From assembly GCF_003952005.1 (NCBI RefSeq), contig NZ_QXGJ01000005.1, positions 165,097-229,096 of the forward strand: a DNA stretch of 64,000 nt, in the 5' to 3' direction. The stretch comes from Bifidobacterium callimiconis. Its GTDB lineage: Bacteria > Actinomycetota > Actinomycetes > Actinomycetales > Bifidobacteriaceae. Below, piece by piece: positions 1-9,719 of the stretch. The first letter of the stretch is position 1; each line of letters begins with the position of its first letter. Both the position numbers and the translations under genes were made by a program. The notes beneath the pieces were generated by a model. It was not told where the DNA came from and did no database searches. It was given only the letters and a program-made list of their open reading frames with translations.

Positions 1-1354
1 TCGACGTCGATCCGGGCGCCAGCGTGAACACCTTCACCCTGACCGTGCACACCAACGGCGGCACCATCAAGGGCGGCGAGTTCGACGGCCAGATGGGCGA
101 CGTCATGACCACCGTCGGCCAGAACGAGAAGGTCGTCTCCGTGGCCCCGTCCGTGGCTCGCCTCGACTACGCGTTTGCCGGCTGGTCCTACGACAAGGAC
201 GGCAACTCCAAGGTCATCGACACCGACTTCATCTCCGCCGACACCGAGATCTGGGCCCAGTGGAAGGCCGTTGACGTCGATCCGGGCGCCAGCGTGAACA
301 CCTTCACCCTGACCGTGTCCACCAACGGCGGCGTGATCCAGGACGGCGAGTTCGCCGGCCAGGCCGGTGACGTGCAGACCACCGTCGGCCAGAACCAGAC
401 CGTGCTGTCCGTCGTGCCGACGGTGACCCGCGAGGGCTACACCTTCAAGGGCTGGAGCTACGACAAGGCCGGCAAGTCCGTGGTGATCGCCAACGACTTC
501 ATCTCCGCCGACACCCACGTCTACGCCCAGTGGACCAAGCAGCCGGTGCGCTACACCGTCGTGTACAACACCAACGGCGGCAACATCAACGGTGAGGTGG
601 GCGACTTCCAGATCCAGGTGAAGAAGGGCGAGACCCTGCTCGACAAGCTGCCGACCTCCGACACCCTCAAGCGCGACGGCTTCACCCTCAAGGGCTGGAC
701 CTACGCCGAGACCGGCACCAAGCTGGACGGCAAGGCCGTGAAGAAGACCGACAAGGTGAAGGGCAACGTCTACAAGGTCGTGGCCCGCTGGGATGCCAAC
801 GACGTTGACCCCGGCATGCAGGTCGAGCAGTTCAACGTGGTGTACAACACCAACGGTGGCAACATCAACGGTGAGGTGGGCGACTTCCAGGTGCAGGTTG
901 CCAAGGGAGACACCATCCTCGACAAGCTGCCCGGCGCCGACACGCTCGTCCGCGACGGCTACGTGCTCAAGGGCTGGAACTACGCCGAGACCGGCACCAA
1001 GCTGGACGGCAAGTCTGTGAAGGCCTCCGACACCGCGACCAGCGACATTTACAAGCTGATCGCCCGTTGGGAGCCGACCGACGTCGACCCCGACATGAAC
1101 GTCGAGCAGTTCAACGTCATCTACAACACCAACGGCGGCAACATCAACGGCGAGGTCGGCGACTTCTCCGTGCAGCTCGGCAAGGGCGAGACCATCCTCG
1201 ACAAGCTGCCCGATGCCAACACCCTGGTGCGCGACGGCTACAAGCTCAAGGGTTGGGTCTACGCCGAGACCGGCACCGACAAGGACGGCAAGGCCCTGAC
1301 CAAGACCGACGTCGTGGAAGGCAACGTGTACAAGCTCGTCGCCCAGTGGACCAA
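1..1354 (+). repeat. Tandem coding repeats of the surface protein
   Basis: Near-identical DNA modules repeat in the coding strand: a period of 270 bp (starts at 1 and 271) and then a period near 285 bp (starts near 543, 829 and 1108). Conservation at the DNA level suggests recent duplication or gene conversion, so copy number may vary between strains and assemblies may collapse here. Confidence 0.85.
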
Positions 1355-1574
1355 GGTCGTCCCGGCCGCCACCCTGACCCCGGCCCAGAAGACCGAGAAC
1401 AAGGCTGAGAACAAGACCGACAACAAGACCACGACCTCCACCAACAAGAAGGTCGACACCAAGAAGGCCGCGACCAAGAAGAAGCTGGCCACGACCGGTG
1501 CCGCCGTCGGTGGTGTGGCCGTCGTGGTGGTGCTGTTGGCCGCCGCCGGTTTCGCTCTGCGCAAGCGCGCCTGA
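1..1574 (+). CDS. Sortase-anchored surface protein with InlB-type repeats (5' end missing)
   Basis: The reading frame is open from base 1, so this is the C-terminal 524 or so residues of a larger cell-wall protein. It holds five tandem modules of the Listeria-Bacteroides (InlB B / Flg_new) repeat type, recognisable by TNGG near each start and GWSYDK or GWxYAETGT near the end: two of one subtype (about nt 1-540) and three of a second subtype (nt 543-1354). After them come a Lys/Thr/Asn-rich linker, an LATTG sortase-like signal, a hydrophobic helix and a KRA tail, the usual order of a wall-sorting signal. LATTG replaces the classical LPxTG. Such repeats usually serve as stalks or in adhesion; the ligand cannot be inferred. 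A terminator follows at 1644-1671, so it ends its transcript. Confidence 0.88.
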   Translation, partial: DVDPGASVNTFTLTVHTNGGTIKGGEFDGQMGDVMTTVGQNEKVVSVAPSVARLDYAFAGWSYDKDGNSKVIDTDFISADTEIWAQWKAVDVDPGASVNTFTLTVSTNGGVIQDGEFAGQAGDVQTTVGQNQTVLSVVPTVTREGYTFKGWSYDKAGKSVVIANDFISADTHVYAQWTKQPVRYTVVYNTNGGNINGEVGDFQIQVKKGETLLDKLPTSDTLKRDGFTLKGWTYAETGTKLDGKAVKKTDKVKGNVYKVVARWDANDVDPGMQVEQFNVVYNTNGGNINGEVGDFQVQVAKGDTILDKLPGADTLVRDGYVLKGWNYAETGTKLDGKSVKASDTATSDIYKLIARWEPTDVDPDMNVEQFNVIYNTNGGNINGEVGDFSVQLGKGETILDKLPDANTLVRDGYKLKGWVYAETGTDKDGKALTKTDVVEGNVYKLVAQWTKVVPAATLTPAQKTENKAENKTDNKTTTSTNKKVDTKKAATKKKLATTGAAVGGVAVVVVLLAAAGFALRKRA

Positions 1575-1643
1575 GTGATTCACGACCGTCGGTGACGACC
1601 GTGTGCAGTCTGCCTCCCTGCTGACCGTCGTCACCCGACCCTG

Positions 1644-1671
1644 CCCCGCATCCGATCCCTCGGGTGCGGGG
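1644..1671 (+). terminator. Rho-independent terminator after the surface protein
   Basis: A GC-rich stem (CCCCGCA pairing with TGCGGGG, plus CCGA with TCGG) is followed by CCTTTTCGTTTT, 70 bp after the stop codon. Confidence 0.85.
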
Positions 1672-1697
1672 CCTTTTCGTTTTCCGTCCGTACTCCT

Positions 1698-1711
1698 AGT
1701 GTGATCACACT
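1698..1711. promoter_or_regulatory. 14-bp perfect palindrome AGTGTGATCACACT (copy 1)
   Basis: A perfect palindrome about 38 bp upstream of a TATAGT -10-like hexamer at 1749. The same 14-mer occurs twice before the aminotransferase gene at 35.6 kb (35554 and 35601), with a similar spacing to its -10. Recurrence at two unrelated promoters points to a dimeric regulator site; the regulator is unknown. Confidence 0.6.
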
Positions 1712-1748
1712 GCATTCCTGACGTGACCGCACCGGAGAAAAGAGGGGG

Positions 1749-1870
1749 TATAGTGGTCGGCGGCGGTTTCGGCCGCCCACTTGCAAGTGACGGCGGATCC
1801 TTGCTCCTCCTCGCAGGATCCGTCATGGCCCCGCGTCTCGTTCCTCCGAGCGCGGGGCTCTTTCATCGTT
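1749..1870 (+). ncRNA. Candidate small RNA with pyrimidine-rich hairpin loops
   Basis: No convincing protein is encoded here. A -10-like TATAGT lies at 1749-1754. Downstream are a GC hairpin (1753-1780, overlapping the -10), a 12-bp palindrome CACTTGCAAGTG (1778-1789), a strong hairpin at 1792-1824 whose loop is TCCTCCTC (1805-1812), and a terminator-like hairpin at 1828-1858 with loop TTCCTC, followed by TCTTTC. The TCCTCCTC loop is complementary to a Shine-Dalgarno sequence. The plan resembles C-rich-loop regulatory RNAs of actinobacteria (the 6C class) but lacks runs of six C. The RNA, its ends and its targets are inference. Confidence 0.45.
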
Positions 1871-1907
1871 CGGAGTTTGGCATCGTCGACCGTGATCGTT
1901 CCGGCCG

Positions 1908-1952
1908 TTATCCCCAGCCTTGTCCACGGCCGTGGGATAAGGCTGGGGATAA
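1908..1952. promoter_or_regulatory. 45-bp near-perfect hairpin just upstream of a ribosome binding site
   Basis: Arms TTATCCCCAGCCTT (1908-1921) and AAGGCTGGGGATAA (1939-1952) flank an inner palindrome CCACGGCCGTGG (1924-1935). The structure ends right before the Shine-Dalgarno-like AAGG of the gene starting at 1962. Its arms and centre contain DnaA-box-like 9-mers (TTATCCCCA twice, TTGTCCACG once). Confidence 0.6.
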
Positions 1953-1961
1953 GGTGAAGGC

Positions 1962-2708
1962 ATGAGTGAACAGAATTCCGCGGGATTCCGCAAGACCGGC
2001 ACGCCCGACGTGCGCGACGACAACAACGGCGCCGCCTCCGGCGCATTCGGACTGGCCGACGACTTCTTCGACGCCAAGGATCTGCTGCGTCGCATGCTGG
2101 AAAAGGAAGTGTCCGACAAACCGTTCAGCGAGCTGACCGCCGTGGCGCTCGACCATCAGGGCAACGGTCTGATCGGCCACACGCTGCTCGACACGATCGA
2201 GGAGCAGGGCTACGGCCTCGACGACTTCGACGCCGTGGGCGCGCTCACCGCCGCCGCCGTGCCGCTCGCCTGTGCCATGGTCTCCGCCGCCTCCTCCCGC
2301 GGTCAGGATCTCGACGCGTTCGTGATGGACTTCGTCTACCCGGGCGTCAAGGGCCCAAGCATCAAGGGCAAGCGTGTGATCCTGCTCGACTCCTGGCTGA
2401 GTGAGAAGTCCTACGTGCAGACGTCGTCGCTGGTGACGCTGCGCAACGGCAACGAACTGAGTCTCGACTTCGGCATCGTCGAGCATGAGGGTGCGGAGAT
2501 TCTCGCCGTCGCGGCGCTGATCGGCGGTGTCGACATGACCGAACCGAAGATCGACGTGATCAATCCGGTGACCGGCGAGGAAAGCGAACTGCCGTTCATC
2601 GAAGTGTTCAAGGAAAGCGAACTGCGTGACCACGTGCCGTCCTCGCCCGTCGACGAGAGCACCGACGACTCCGACGACTCCGACGACGAGGAGACCCCCG
2701 AGGCATGA
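1962..2708 (+). CDS. Orotate phosphoribosyltransferase-like protein with a degenerate PRPP loop
   Basis: The 248-residue protein has the layout of a type I phosphoribosyltransferase: a hood/N-terminal part, a DAVGALTAAAVPLA helix region, then GKRVILLDSWLSEKSYVQTS where the PRPP-binding loop should be, and a VAALIGGV strand. The usual acidic pair and TGxT of the loop (VDDVxTTGxT) are replaced by LDSWLSEKS, so catalysis is doubtful. A short Asp/Ser/Glu-rich tail closes the protein. The start is set by AAGGTGAAGG ahead of the ATG. It overlaps the next gene by 4 bp (ATGA), so the two are probably translationally coupled. It may be annotated as pyrE elsewhere, but the loop argues for a regulatory or divergent role. 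Confidence 0.6.
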   Translation: MSEQNSAGFRKTGTPDVRDDNNGAASGAFGLADDFFDAKDLLRRMLEKEVSDKPFSELTAVALDHQGNGLIGHTLLDTIEEQGYGLDDFDAVGALTAAAVPLACAMVSAASSRGQDLDAFVMDFVYPGVKGPSIKGKRVILLDSWLSEKSYVQTSSLVTLRNGNELSLDFGIVEHEGAEILAVAALIGGVDMTEPKIDVINPVTGEESELPFIEVFKESELRDHVPSSPVDESTDDSDDSDDEETPEA

Positions 2709-3520
2709 GGGAGCCCAATCCGATCACCAAGGCCGCCATGGAGTCCGGCGAGCCCACCTTCCGCGAAGTGGGCGTGGGCCCGTGGTCCGAGACGCATCCC
2801 GGCCGTCCCCGTCCCGACGATCTCGGCGACCCCGCCAACTACGATCCGCGTTACGACACCGCCCTGCTCGACGATGGCGACCGTCGCAACGTGCTCGACA
2901 AGTATCGTTACTGGAGCGTGCCGGCCATCAAGGCCGATCTTGACGCACAGGGCCGTCACACGTTCGAGGTGGCCATCGAGAACTGGACACACGACTTCAA
3001 CATCGGATCGATGGTCCGCACCGCCAACGCGTTCGCCGCGGCCCGCGTGCACATCGTGGGACCGCACAAGTGGAACCGCAAGGGCGCGCTGATGACCGAG
3101 CTGTACCAGCACATCCAGCATCATCCCACCGTCGCCGATCTGGTCGCCGACTGGCATCGACGCATCGCCGCCGCGATCGAAGACACCGAGCACAACGCCG
3201 CCGAGGCCGCCCGCCGCGCCGACTATCAGGGCACCGCATACTGGCAGTCCGAAGTCGACGATCTCAAGGCCGCGCGCGTAATCGCCATGGACATCATCCC
3301 CGGCGCGGTGCCGATGGAAACCTACCGATTCCCCAAGCACTGCCTGCTGCTGTTTGGCGCGGAAGGCCCCGGTCTGAGTGAAAAGGCGCTCGAACTGGCC
3401 GACGACGTCGTATACATCTCGCAGTTCGGATCCGTCCGATCCATCAACGCGGGCGCGGCGGCCGCCGTCTCCATGCACGCGTGGATCGCCCAGCACGCGA
3501 GGATCGGCGGACGGGCATAA
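2705..3520 (+). CDS. SpoU/TrmH-family RNA 2'-O-methyltransferase
   Basis: A 271-residue SPOUT methylase that would transfer a methyl group from S-adenosylmethionine to a ribose 2'-OH in tRNA or rRNA. Motif 1 is NIGSMVRTANAF (Asn and Arg of the catalytic site), motif 2 is LLFGAEGPGLSE and motif 3 is SVRSINAGAAAAVSMHAW, which forms the trefoil-knot cofactor pocket. The N-terminal hundred residues precede the knot and may bind RNA. It overlaps the upstream gene by 4 bp. The specific nucleotide modified cannot be read from sequence. Confidence 0.85.
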   Translation: MREPNPITKAAMESGEPTFREVGVGPWSETHPGRPRPDDLGDPANYDPRYDTALLDDGDRRNVLDKYRYWSVPAIKADLDAQGRHTFEVAIENWTHDFNIGSMVRTANAFAAARVHIVGPHKWNRKGALMTELYQHIQHHPTVADLVADWHRRIAAAIEDTEHNAAEAARRADYQGTAYWQSEVDDLKAARVIAMDIIPGAVPMETYRFPKHCLLLFGAEGPGLSEKALELADDVVYISQFGSVRSINAGAAAAVSMHAWIAQHARIGGRA

Positions 3521-3557
3521 TCAGGTAACCGACAGTCGGAATCATCCCCGTGGCGGA

Positions 3558-3587
3558 TTGCACACGAGGGGGGTACACGGGTAAGTT
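3558..3587 (+). promoter_or_regulatory. Promoter of the ABC exporter, probably leaderless
   Basis: TTGCAC (3558-3563), an 18-bp spacer and TAAGTT (3582-3587). The ATG at 3594 starts 7 nt after the -10, where transcription should begin, and no Shine-Dalgarno sequence precedes it. Confidence 0.6.
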
Positions 3588-3593
3588 GGAATC

Positions 3594-4625
3594 ATGCTAG
3601 AGATAGAGGAGCTTTCCAAGGCGTTCAGGGGGAAGAAGGCCGTGGACCGGATCTCCTTCACCGCCCGCAACGGTCGGGTCACCGGATTCCTCGGACCCAA
3701 CGGCGCCGGCAAATCCACCACCATGAAGGCCATGCTCGGGCTCATCCGCCCCGATTCCGGTCGTGCACTCATCGACGGTCGCCCATACAGCAAACTCTCA
3801 TCGCCCATGCGCGCGGTCGGCGCGGTGCTCGACGCCCGGTCCGCGCACAAGGGCATGAGCGCCTACGCACATCTCAGAGCGCTCGCCCTGACCAACGGCA
3901 TCCCCAAATCCCGCGTGGACGAAGTAATCGCCATCACCGGCATTGACAGCGTGAAGAAACGCAACGCCGGCAGCTACTCGCTCGGCATGAGCCAACGACT
4001 GTCCATCGCAGCCGCGCTGCTCGGCGATCCTTACAATCTCATTCTTGACGAGCCGATCAACGGACTCGACCCCGAAGGCGTCAAATGGGTGCGCGAACTC
4101 TGCCGCTACTACGCGGCGCAGGGCCGTGCCGTACTGCTCAGCTCCCACCTGATGAGCGAAGTCGCGCTCACCGCCGACGATCTGGTGATCATCGGACAGG
4201 GGCGCATCCTGCAGCAGGTGAGCGTTGCCGACTTCGTACGGCAGCATTCCGGCGACGGCATCCGCGTGGTGGCGCCCGACCCTGACCGTGTACGCAACGT
4301 ACTCGTCTCCACGTTCCCCACCGTGCGCGTGGAGCCGGTGGAACGCAAGGAAAGCGATCCGCCGCGCGGGTATGCGCTGCGCGTGACCGGCGCGCCGCTT
4401 GAATCAATCGCGCAGGCGCTGGCCCACAGTCAGACCGTGACCTATCAGTTCGTGCAGGAGCGCGGTTCGCTCGAGGACGCGTATCTGGAACTCACGCATG
4501 CGTCCGCCGAATACCGATCGACGTTGCCGGGACGGGAATCCAGTGCCCCGCAGTCCAGCGCGCAGTCGGCCGGTGAGGCGCCCGCCAATGATCAGGCCGA
4601 CGAACAGCAGGGGAGGGGACACTGA
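3594..4625 (+). CDS. ABC transporter ATP-binding protein
   Basis: A 343-residue ABC ATPase that powers the membrane partner encoded next. Walker A is GPNGAGKST (Lys near residue 40), the signature segment is SLGMSQR, Walker B is LILDEP and the H-loop region is LLSSHLMSE. The signature reads LGMSQ rather than LSGGQ, common in ABC-2 type drug, antibiotic or lantibiotic-immunity exporters. After the nucleotide-binding domain there is an extra C-terminal domain and a low-complexity Ser/Gln/Ala-rich tail. The stop codon TGA overlaps the permease ATG by one base, so the two form an operon. The substrate is unknown. Confidence 0.88.
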   Translation: MLEIEELSKAFRGKKAVDRISFTARNGRVTGFLGPNGAGKSTTMKAMLGLIRPDSGRALIDGRPYSKLSSPMRAVGAVLDARSAHKGMSAYAHLRALALTNGIPKSRVDEVIAITGIDSVKKRNAGSYSLGMSQRLSIAAALLGDPYNLILDEPINGLDPEGVKWVRELCRYYAAQGRAVLLSSHLMSEVALTADDLVIIGQGRILQQVSVADFVRQHSGDGIRVVAPDPDRVRNVLVSTFPTVRVEPVERKESDPPRGYALRVTGAPLESIAQALAHSQTVTYQFVQERGSLEDAYLELTHASAEYRSTLPGRESSAPQSSAQSAGEAPANDQADEQQGRGH

Positions 4626-5812
4626 TGGCAGCACCACGACGAGGACGACACGCACGTCCGGCAACCGACGCCGCTGATGAATGGCGGCCGATGATGGAGG
4701 ACGAGCCGGCGGATCAGCAGCAGGCATCACGGTCAGCATCGCAGTCGGTTCAGTCGGTTCAGTTGCAACCGGTCCAGTCGGCTCAGCCGCAGCCGCAGTT
4801 CGCCGCCCCGGCAGTCGCCCGGCCTCCGGAACCGCCGCATCCGGCATCAATCCGTCGGCAGGAGCAGAACGCCGCCCAATCAGGCGACAATCCCCGGAAC
4901 ACGTCCCGTCGCCGTCCGCGCGCCCGCCGTCCCCAACCCAGCAGCGTGCCCAACGGGCGTCTGAACCTGTGGGGCTGCATTCGCGGCGAATTCGTCAAAC
5001 TGTTCGCGCTCGCCTCCACCTACTGGCTGATGGGCATCACGCTCGTGCTGCTGCCGGCCGGCGCGGCTATGAACGCATGGGCCGTCCACTGGACCGCGAG
5101 CATCGACCCACAGACCGGCAAGACGCTCGCCACCCCGAACCCGGTGGACGTGGCCGATCTGTGGATATCCGTCGGCGGCTTCGTCTCCACCGTGGCCATC
5201 GTGACCGGCATCTTCGGCGTGCTCGCCATCACCGCGGAATATTCGACCAAGTCCATCCAGGCCACGCTCACCGCCAATCCGAAACGCATGACCATGATCG
5301 TGGCCAAGTTGATTGCCGTCTCGCTGATCGTGTTCCTCGTCTCGCTCGCCGGACTGCTGATCTCATGGGCGGTCGTGGCGATCATGTCGAATGACTGGTC
5401 GATCACGCAGCTGTCCGGCCGCGAATGGCGACTGCCGTGGATCACACTGTTCGGCGGCGCGGCATCGCTCACGCTGATGGCATTGCTGGCGTTCGGCGTC
5501 GGCGCGATCTGCCGTAGTACGCCCGGCGCGGTGTTCGCGTACATCGCCATCCTGACGATCCTGCCGAGCATCCTGTCGATCGTATCGATCGTGGCCAAGG
5601 AGTTCGGTTGGGTGGGCACCATCGCCTCGGTCATGCCCAGCGGCAGCATCGGCCGGTTCCTGCAGATGAACGTGTCGTCCGCGCTCACCAGTTCGGTCAG
5701 CTACGACTACTTCGTGCCCAACTGGTGGCAGAGCCTCCTCGTGCTCGTGGGCTGGACCGTGGTATCCGTGGCGCTCGGCTCCTTCGTCATCAAACGCGCC
5801 GACGTGAAATAG
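4625..5812 (+). CDS. ABC-2 type transporter permease
   Basis: A 395-residue membrane protein. The first 115 or so residues are an unusual hydrophilic, Gln/Pro/Arg-rich cytoplasmic extension; then comes the ABC-2 core with about six hydrophobic segments, starting at FVKLFALASTYWLMGITLVL. The motif EYSTKSIQATLTANPKR is the typical cytoplasmic element of ABC-2 permeases. It works with the ATPase whose stop codon overlaps its start. Substrate not inferable; lipid, peptide or drug export are all possible. Confidence 0.85.
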   Translation: MAAPRRGRHARPATDAADEWRPMMEDEPADQQQASRSASQSVQSVQLQPVQSAQPQPQFAAPAVARPPEPPHPASIRRQEQNAAQSGDNPRNTSRRRPRARRPQPSSVPNGRLNLWGCIRGEFVKLFALASTYWLMGITLVLLPAGAAMNAWAVHWTASIDPQTGKTLATPNPVDVADLWISVGGFVSTVAIVTGIFGVLAITAEYSTKSIQATLTANPKRMTMIVAKLIAVSLIVFLVSLAGLLISWAVVAIMSNDWSITQLSGREWRLPWITLFGGAASLTLMALLAFGVGAICRSTPGAVFAYIAILTILPSILSIVSIVAKEFGWVGTIASVMPSGSIGRFLQMNVSSALTSSVSYDYFVPNWWQSLLVLVGWTVVSVALGSFVIKRADVK

Positions 5813-5820
5813 CAACCTTC

Positions 5821-6007
5821 GTGCTTCCTCCGAGGGAGGGAGCTGGTCTGGAGCTTGAGGTGTTCGACGCCCCAAGTCCTGTGCTCCCTCCTGAGGAGGG
5901 AGCTGGCGCGTGAAGCGCGACTGAGGGAGGGAATGCAGCCGGATGGTTTTGGAGCCCTCCCTCTGTCACGGCATTGCCGTGACATCTCCCTCCCTGGGAG
6001 GGAGAAC
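5821..6007. repeat. Type A palindromic repeats (one degenerate, two intact, opposite orientation)
   Basis: This fills the 303-bp gap before gatC. Copies lie at 5881-5931 (forward) and 5955-6007 (reverse), with a decayed copy from 5821. Each copy has a CTCCCTCC/GGAGGGAG hairpin, then CTG or ATG, a second hairpin of variable stem (GCGCGT/GCGCGA region; TCACGG/CCGTGA) and a GAGGGAGGG tail. Confidence 0.8.
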
Positions 6008-6102
6008 GTCCTTTTCCCGCCACTCAGTCCGCCTCTCCGATTCGCTGATGACTGTCCGGGCGGGCGTTCGGAACATGACCAATCCGTGTCACATACGGCA
6101 CT

Positions 6103-6108
6103 TATAGT
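6103..6108 (+). promoter_or_regulatory. -10 element of the gatCAB operon
   Basis: TATAGT lies 7 nt upstream of the gatC ATG at 6116, so the transcript probably starts at or one or two bases before the start codon (leaderless or nearly so). Confidence 0.55.
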
Positions 6109-6115
6109 GAAGGGC

Positions 6116-6406
6116 ATGCCTACTTTTTCACGTGAAGAAATCGTGCATTTGGGCGACCTTGCCCGAATTGCGCTCACTGACGAGGAAATCACCCGACTCC
6201 AGGGCGAACTGAACGTCATCGCCGACTCCATCAACGAAGTGCAGAAGGTGGCCGGCCCCGACGTGCAGCCCACCGCAAACCCGGTTCCGCTCGAGGCCTA
6301 CCTGCGTCCCGACGTGGCCGAAACCCCGCTGACCCAGGCCGAAGCCCTTGCCGGCGGTCCCAAGACCGAGGCCGGCATGTTCGTGGCCCCGCGCATCCAG
6401 GAATAA
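6116..6406 (+). CDS. gatC: Asp-tRNA(Asn)/Glu-tRNA(Gln) amidotransferase subunit C
   Basis: A 96-residue GatC, the small subunit that stabilises GatA and wraps the GatAB interface. Family features are [20 protein letters not shown] at the N-terminus and the C-terminal LRPDV stretch that lies on GatA. The ATG at 6116 is preferred because longer readings run through the repeat DNA upstream. It is followed 21 bp later by gatA and then gatB, the complete GatCAB complex that amidates Glu-tRNA(Gln) or Asp-tRNA(Asn). The first codons also contain TTCACGTGAA, a 10-bp palindrome discussed as a weak parS-like site. Confidence 0.92.
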   Translation: MPTFSREEIVHLGDLARIALTDEEITRLQGELNVIADSINEVQKVAGPDVQPTANPVPLEAYLRPDVAETPLTQAEALAGGPKTEAGMFVAPRIQE

Positions 6407-6427
6407 CAAGGGGAGAAACGAAACCTC

Positions 6428-7960
<1,533 letters not shown>

Positions 7961-7982
7961 AAGCGCGCATTAGGAGCAGATA

Positions 7983-9482
7983 ATGGCAGAAAAACTCATG
8001 AAATTCTCCGAGGCCGTCAAGAAGTACGATCCGGTCATCGGTCTGGAAACCCACGTTGAGCTGAGCACGAACACCAAGCTGTTCTGCCCCGCCCACATCG
8101 AATTCGGCGGCGAGCCCAACACCCAGCTGACCCCGGTCTCCCTGGGCCTGCCCGGCAGCCTCCCGGTGATCAACAAGACCGCCGTGGACTACGCCATCAA
8201 GCTCGGTCTCGCCCTGCACTGCGAGATCGCCGAGTGGAGCCAGTTCGCCCGCAAGAACTACTTCTACCCGGACATGCCGCGCGACTACCAGATCTCCCAG
8301 TACGACAAGCCGACCAACGGCAACGGCTACCTCGACGTCGAGCTCGACGACGGCAGCGTCTTCCGCGTGCCGATCGAGCGCGCGCACATCGAGGACGACG
8401 CCGGCAAGAACACCCACATCGGTGGAGCCGACGGCCGCATCGAAGGCGCCGACCATTCGCTGGTCGACTACAACCGCGCCGGCGTGCCGCTGATCGAGAT
8501 CGTCACCAAGCCGATCGAAGGCGTGGGCGACCGCGCCGCCGAGATCGCCGGCGCCTACATGCGTACGCTGCGCGACATCGTGCGCGCCCTCAACATCAGC
8601 CACGCCCGCATGGAACAGGGCAACATGCGCGCCGACGTGAACGTGTCGCTGCGCCCGAGCCCGTCCGACCCGTACGGCACCCGCTCCGAAACCAAGAACG
8701 TCAACTCGTTCCGCGGCATCGAGAAGACCATCACATACGAGATCCGTCGCCAGGCCGCCCGCCTCGACGAAGGCAAGGAGATCCTGCAGGAGACCCGCCA
8801 CTGGGACGAGTCCACGCAGACCACCGCCGGCGGCCGACTGAAGACCGACGCCGACGATTACCGCTACTTCCCGGACCCCGACCTCGTGATGCTGCACATC
8901 ACCAAGGAGCACATCGCCGAGATCGCCGCCGAAATGCCGGAAATGCCGCGCGAGCGCCGCAACCGCCTGCAGAAGGAATGGGGACTTTCCGACCTGCAGA
9001 TGCGCGACATCATCAACGCCGACGCCCTCGACCTGATCGAAGAGACCGTGAAGGCCGGAGCCAAGGCCGCCGGCGCCCGCAAGTGGTGGCTGGGCGAGCT
9101 GAGCCGCGAAGCCAACAAGAAGGAAGTCAGCCTCGAAGAGCTGCCGATCACCCCGGCCGACGTGGCCGAAGTGGAGAAGCTCATCGCCTCCGGCAAGCTC
9201 AACGACAAGCTCGCCAAGCAGACCGTCGCCGGCGTGCTCGCCGGTGAAGGCACGCCCGACGAGGTCGTCAAGAAGCACGGCTACAAGATCGTCGAGGACA
9301 CGGGAGCCATCGAAGCCGCCGTGGACGAGGCGCTCGCCGCCAACCCGGACGTGGCCGAGAAGCTCAAGAGCGGCAACATGAAGCCGATGGGCGTAATCAT
9401 CGGCGCCGTGATGAAGGCGACCCGTGGCCAGGCCGACGCCAAGGCCGTGACCAAGATCGTCATGAGCAAGGTCAAGGGCTGA
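7983..9482 (+). CDS. gatB: Asp-tRNA(Asn)/Glu-tRNA(Gln) amidotransferase subunit B
   Basis: A 499-residue GatB: the kinase-like catalytic cradle that activates the tRNA-bound Glu or Asp with ATP and amidates it. [10 protein letters not shown] and [16 protein letters not shown] are strongly conserved family segments, and the C-terminal YqeY-like tail domain (from about residue 345) contacts the tRNA. It starts 22 bp after gatA with AGGAGCAG as ribosome binding site. It is the last gene of the operon; hairpins follow at 9485 and 9601. Confidence 0.96.
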   Translation: MAEKLMKFSEAVKKYDPVIGLETHVELSTNTKLFCPAHIEFGGEPNTQLTPVSLGLPGSLPVINKTAVDYAIKLGLALHCEIAEWSQFARKNYFYPDMPRDYQISQYDKPTNGNGYLDVELDDGSVFRVPIERAHIEDDAGKNTHIGGADGRIEGADHSLVDYNRAGVPLIEIVTKPIEGVGDRAAEIAGAYMRTLRDIVRALNISHARMEQGNMRADVNVSLRPSPSDPYGTRSETKNVNSFRGIEKTITYEIRRQAARLDEGKEILQETRHWDESTQTTAGGRLKTDADDYRYFPDPDLVMLHITKEHIAEIAAEMPEMPRERRNRLQKEWGLSDLQMRDIINADALDLIEETVKAGAKAAGARKWWLGELSREANKKEVSLEELPITPADVAEVEKLIASGKLNDKLAKQTVAGVLAGEGTPDEVVKKHGYKIVEDTGAIEAAVDEALAANPDVAEKLKSGNMKPMGVIIGAVMKATRGQADAKAVTKIVMSKVKG

Positions 9483-9484
9483 AC

Positions 9485-9547
9485 CCGTTAGGAAAACGCC
9501 AAAGACGTTTTCAGGATTCAGACAAGCCGGCAGGCGAGCGCGGTCCA
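9485..9547 (+). repeat. Partial type C repeat
   Basis: Contains the family hallmarks CCGTTAGGAAAACGCC, a partner ACGTTTTC, and GCCGGCAGGCGAGC, but lacks the 3' half. It lies directly after the gatB stop and could act as its terminator. Confidence 0.6.
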
Positions 9548-9600
9548 CAGTCGCAACCTGAAAAGTGACTGTGAAAACCATGCGACTCGCTACCACAGAG

Positions 9601-9635
9601 CAGATTCCCCGTGTATCCTATACGCGGGGAATCTG
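9601..9635. terminator. 15-bp stem-loop between gatB and the acetyltransferase gene
   Basis: CAGATTCCCCGTGTA pairs with TACGCGGGGAATCTG around a TCCTA loop. There is no long T run, so it may be a weak terminator or a leader structure of the next gene. Confidence 0.5.
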
Positions 9636-9719
9636 TCATTGTGGACGGAACAGACACCTGAACGAGGCAGACAACTGAACACGGTCAGACGTGACCGATA
9701 ACCGATGAGAAAGCGACCA

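Noticed and set aside
1723..1965. 80-codon plus-strand frame before the PRT-like gene
   Set aside because: It runs through the hairpins of the small-RNA candidate and has no ribosome binding site or homology.
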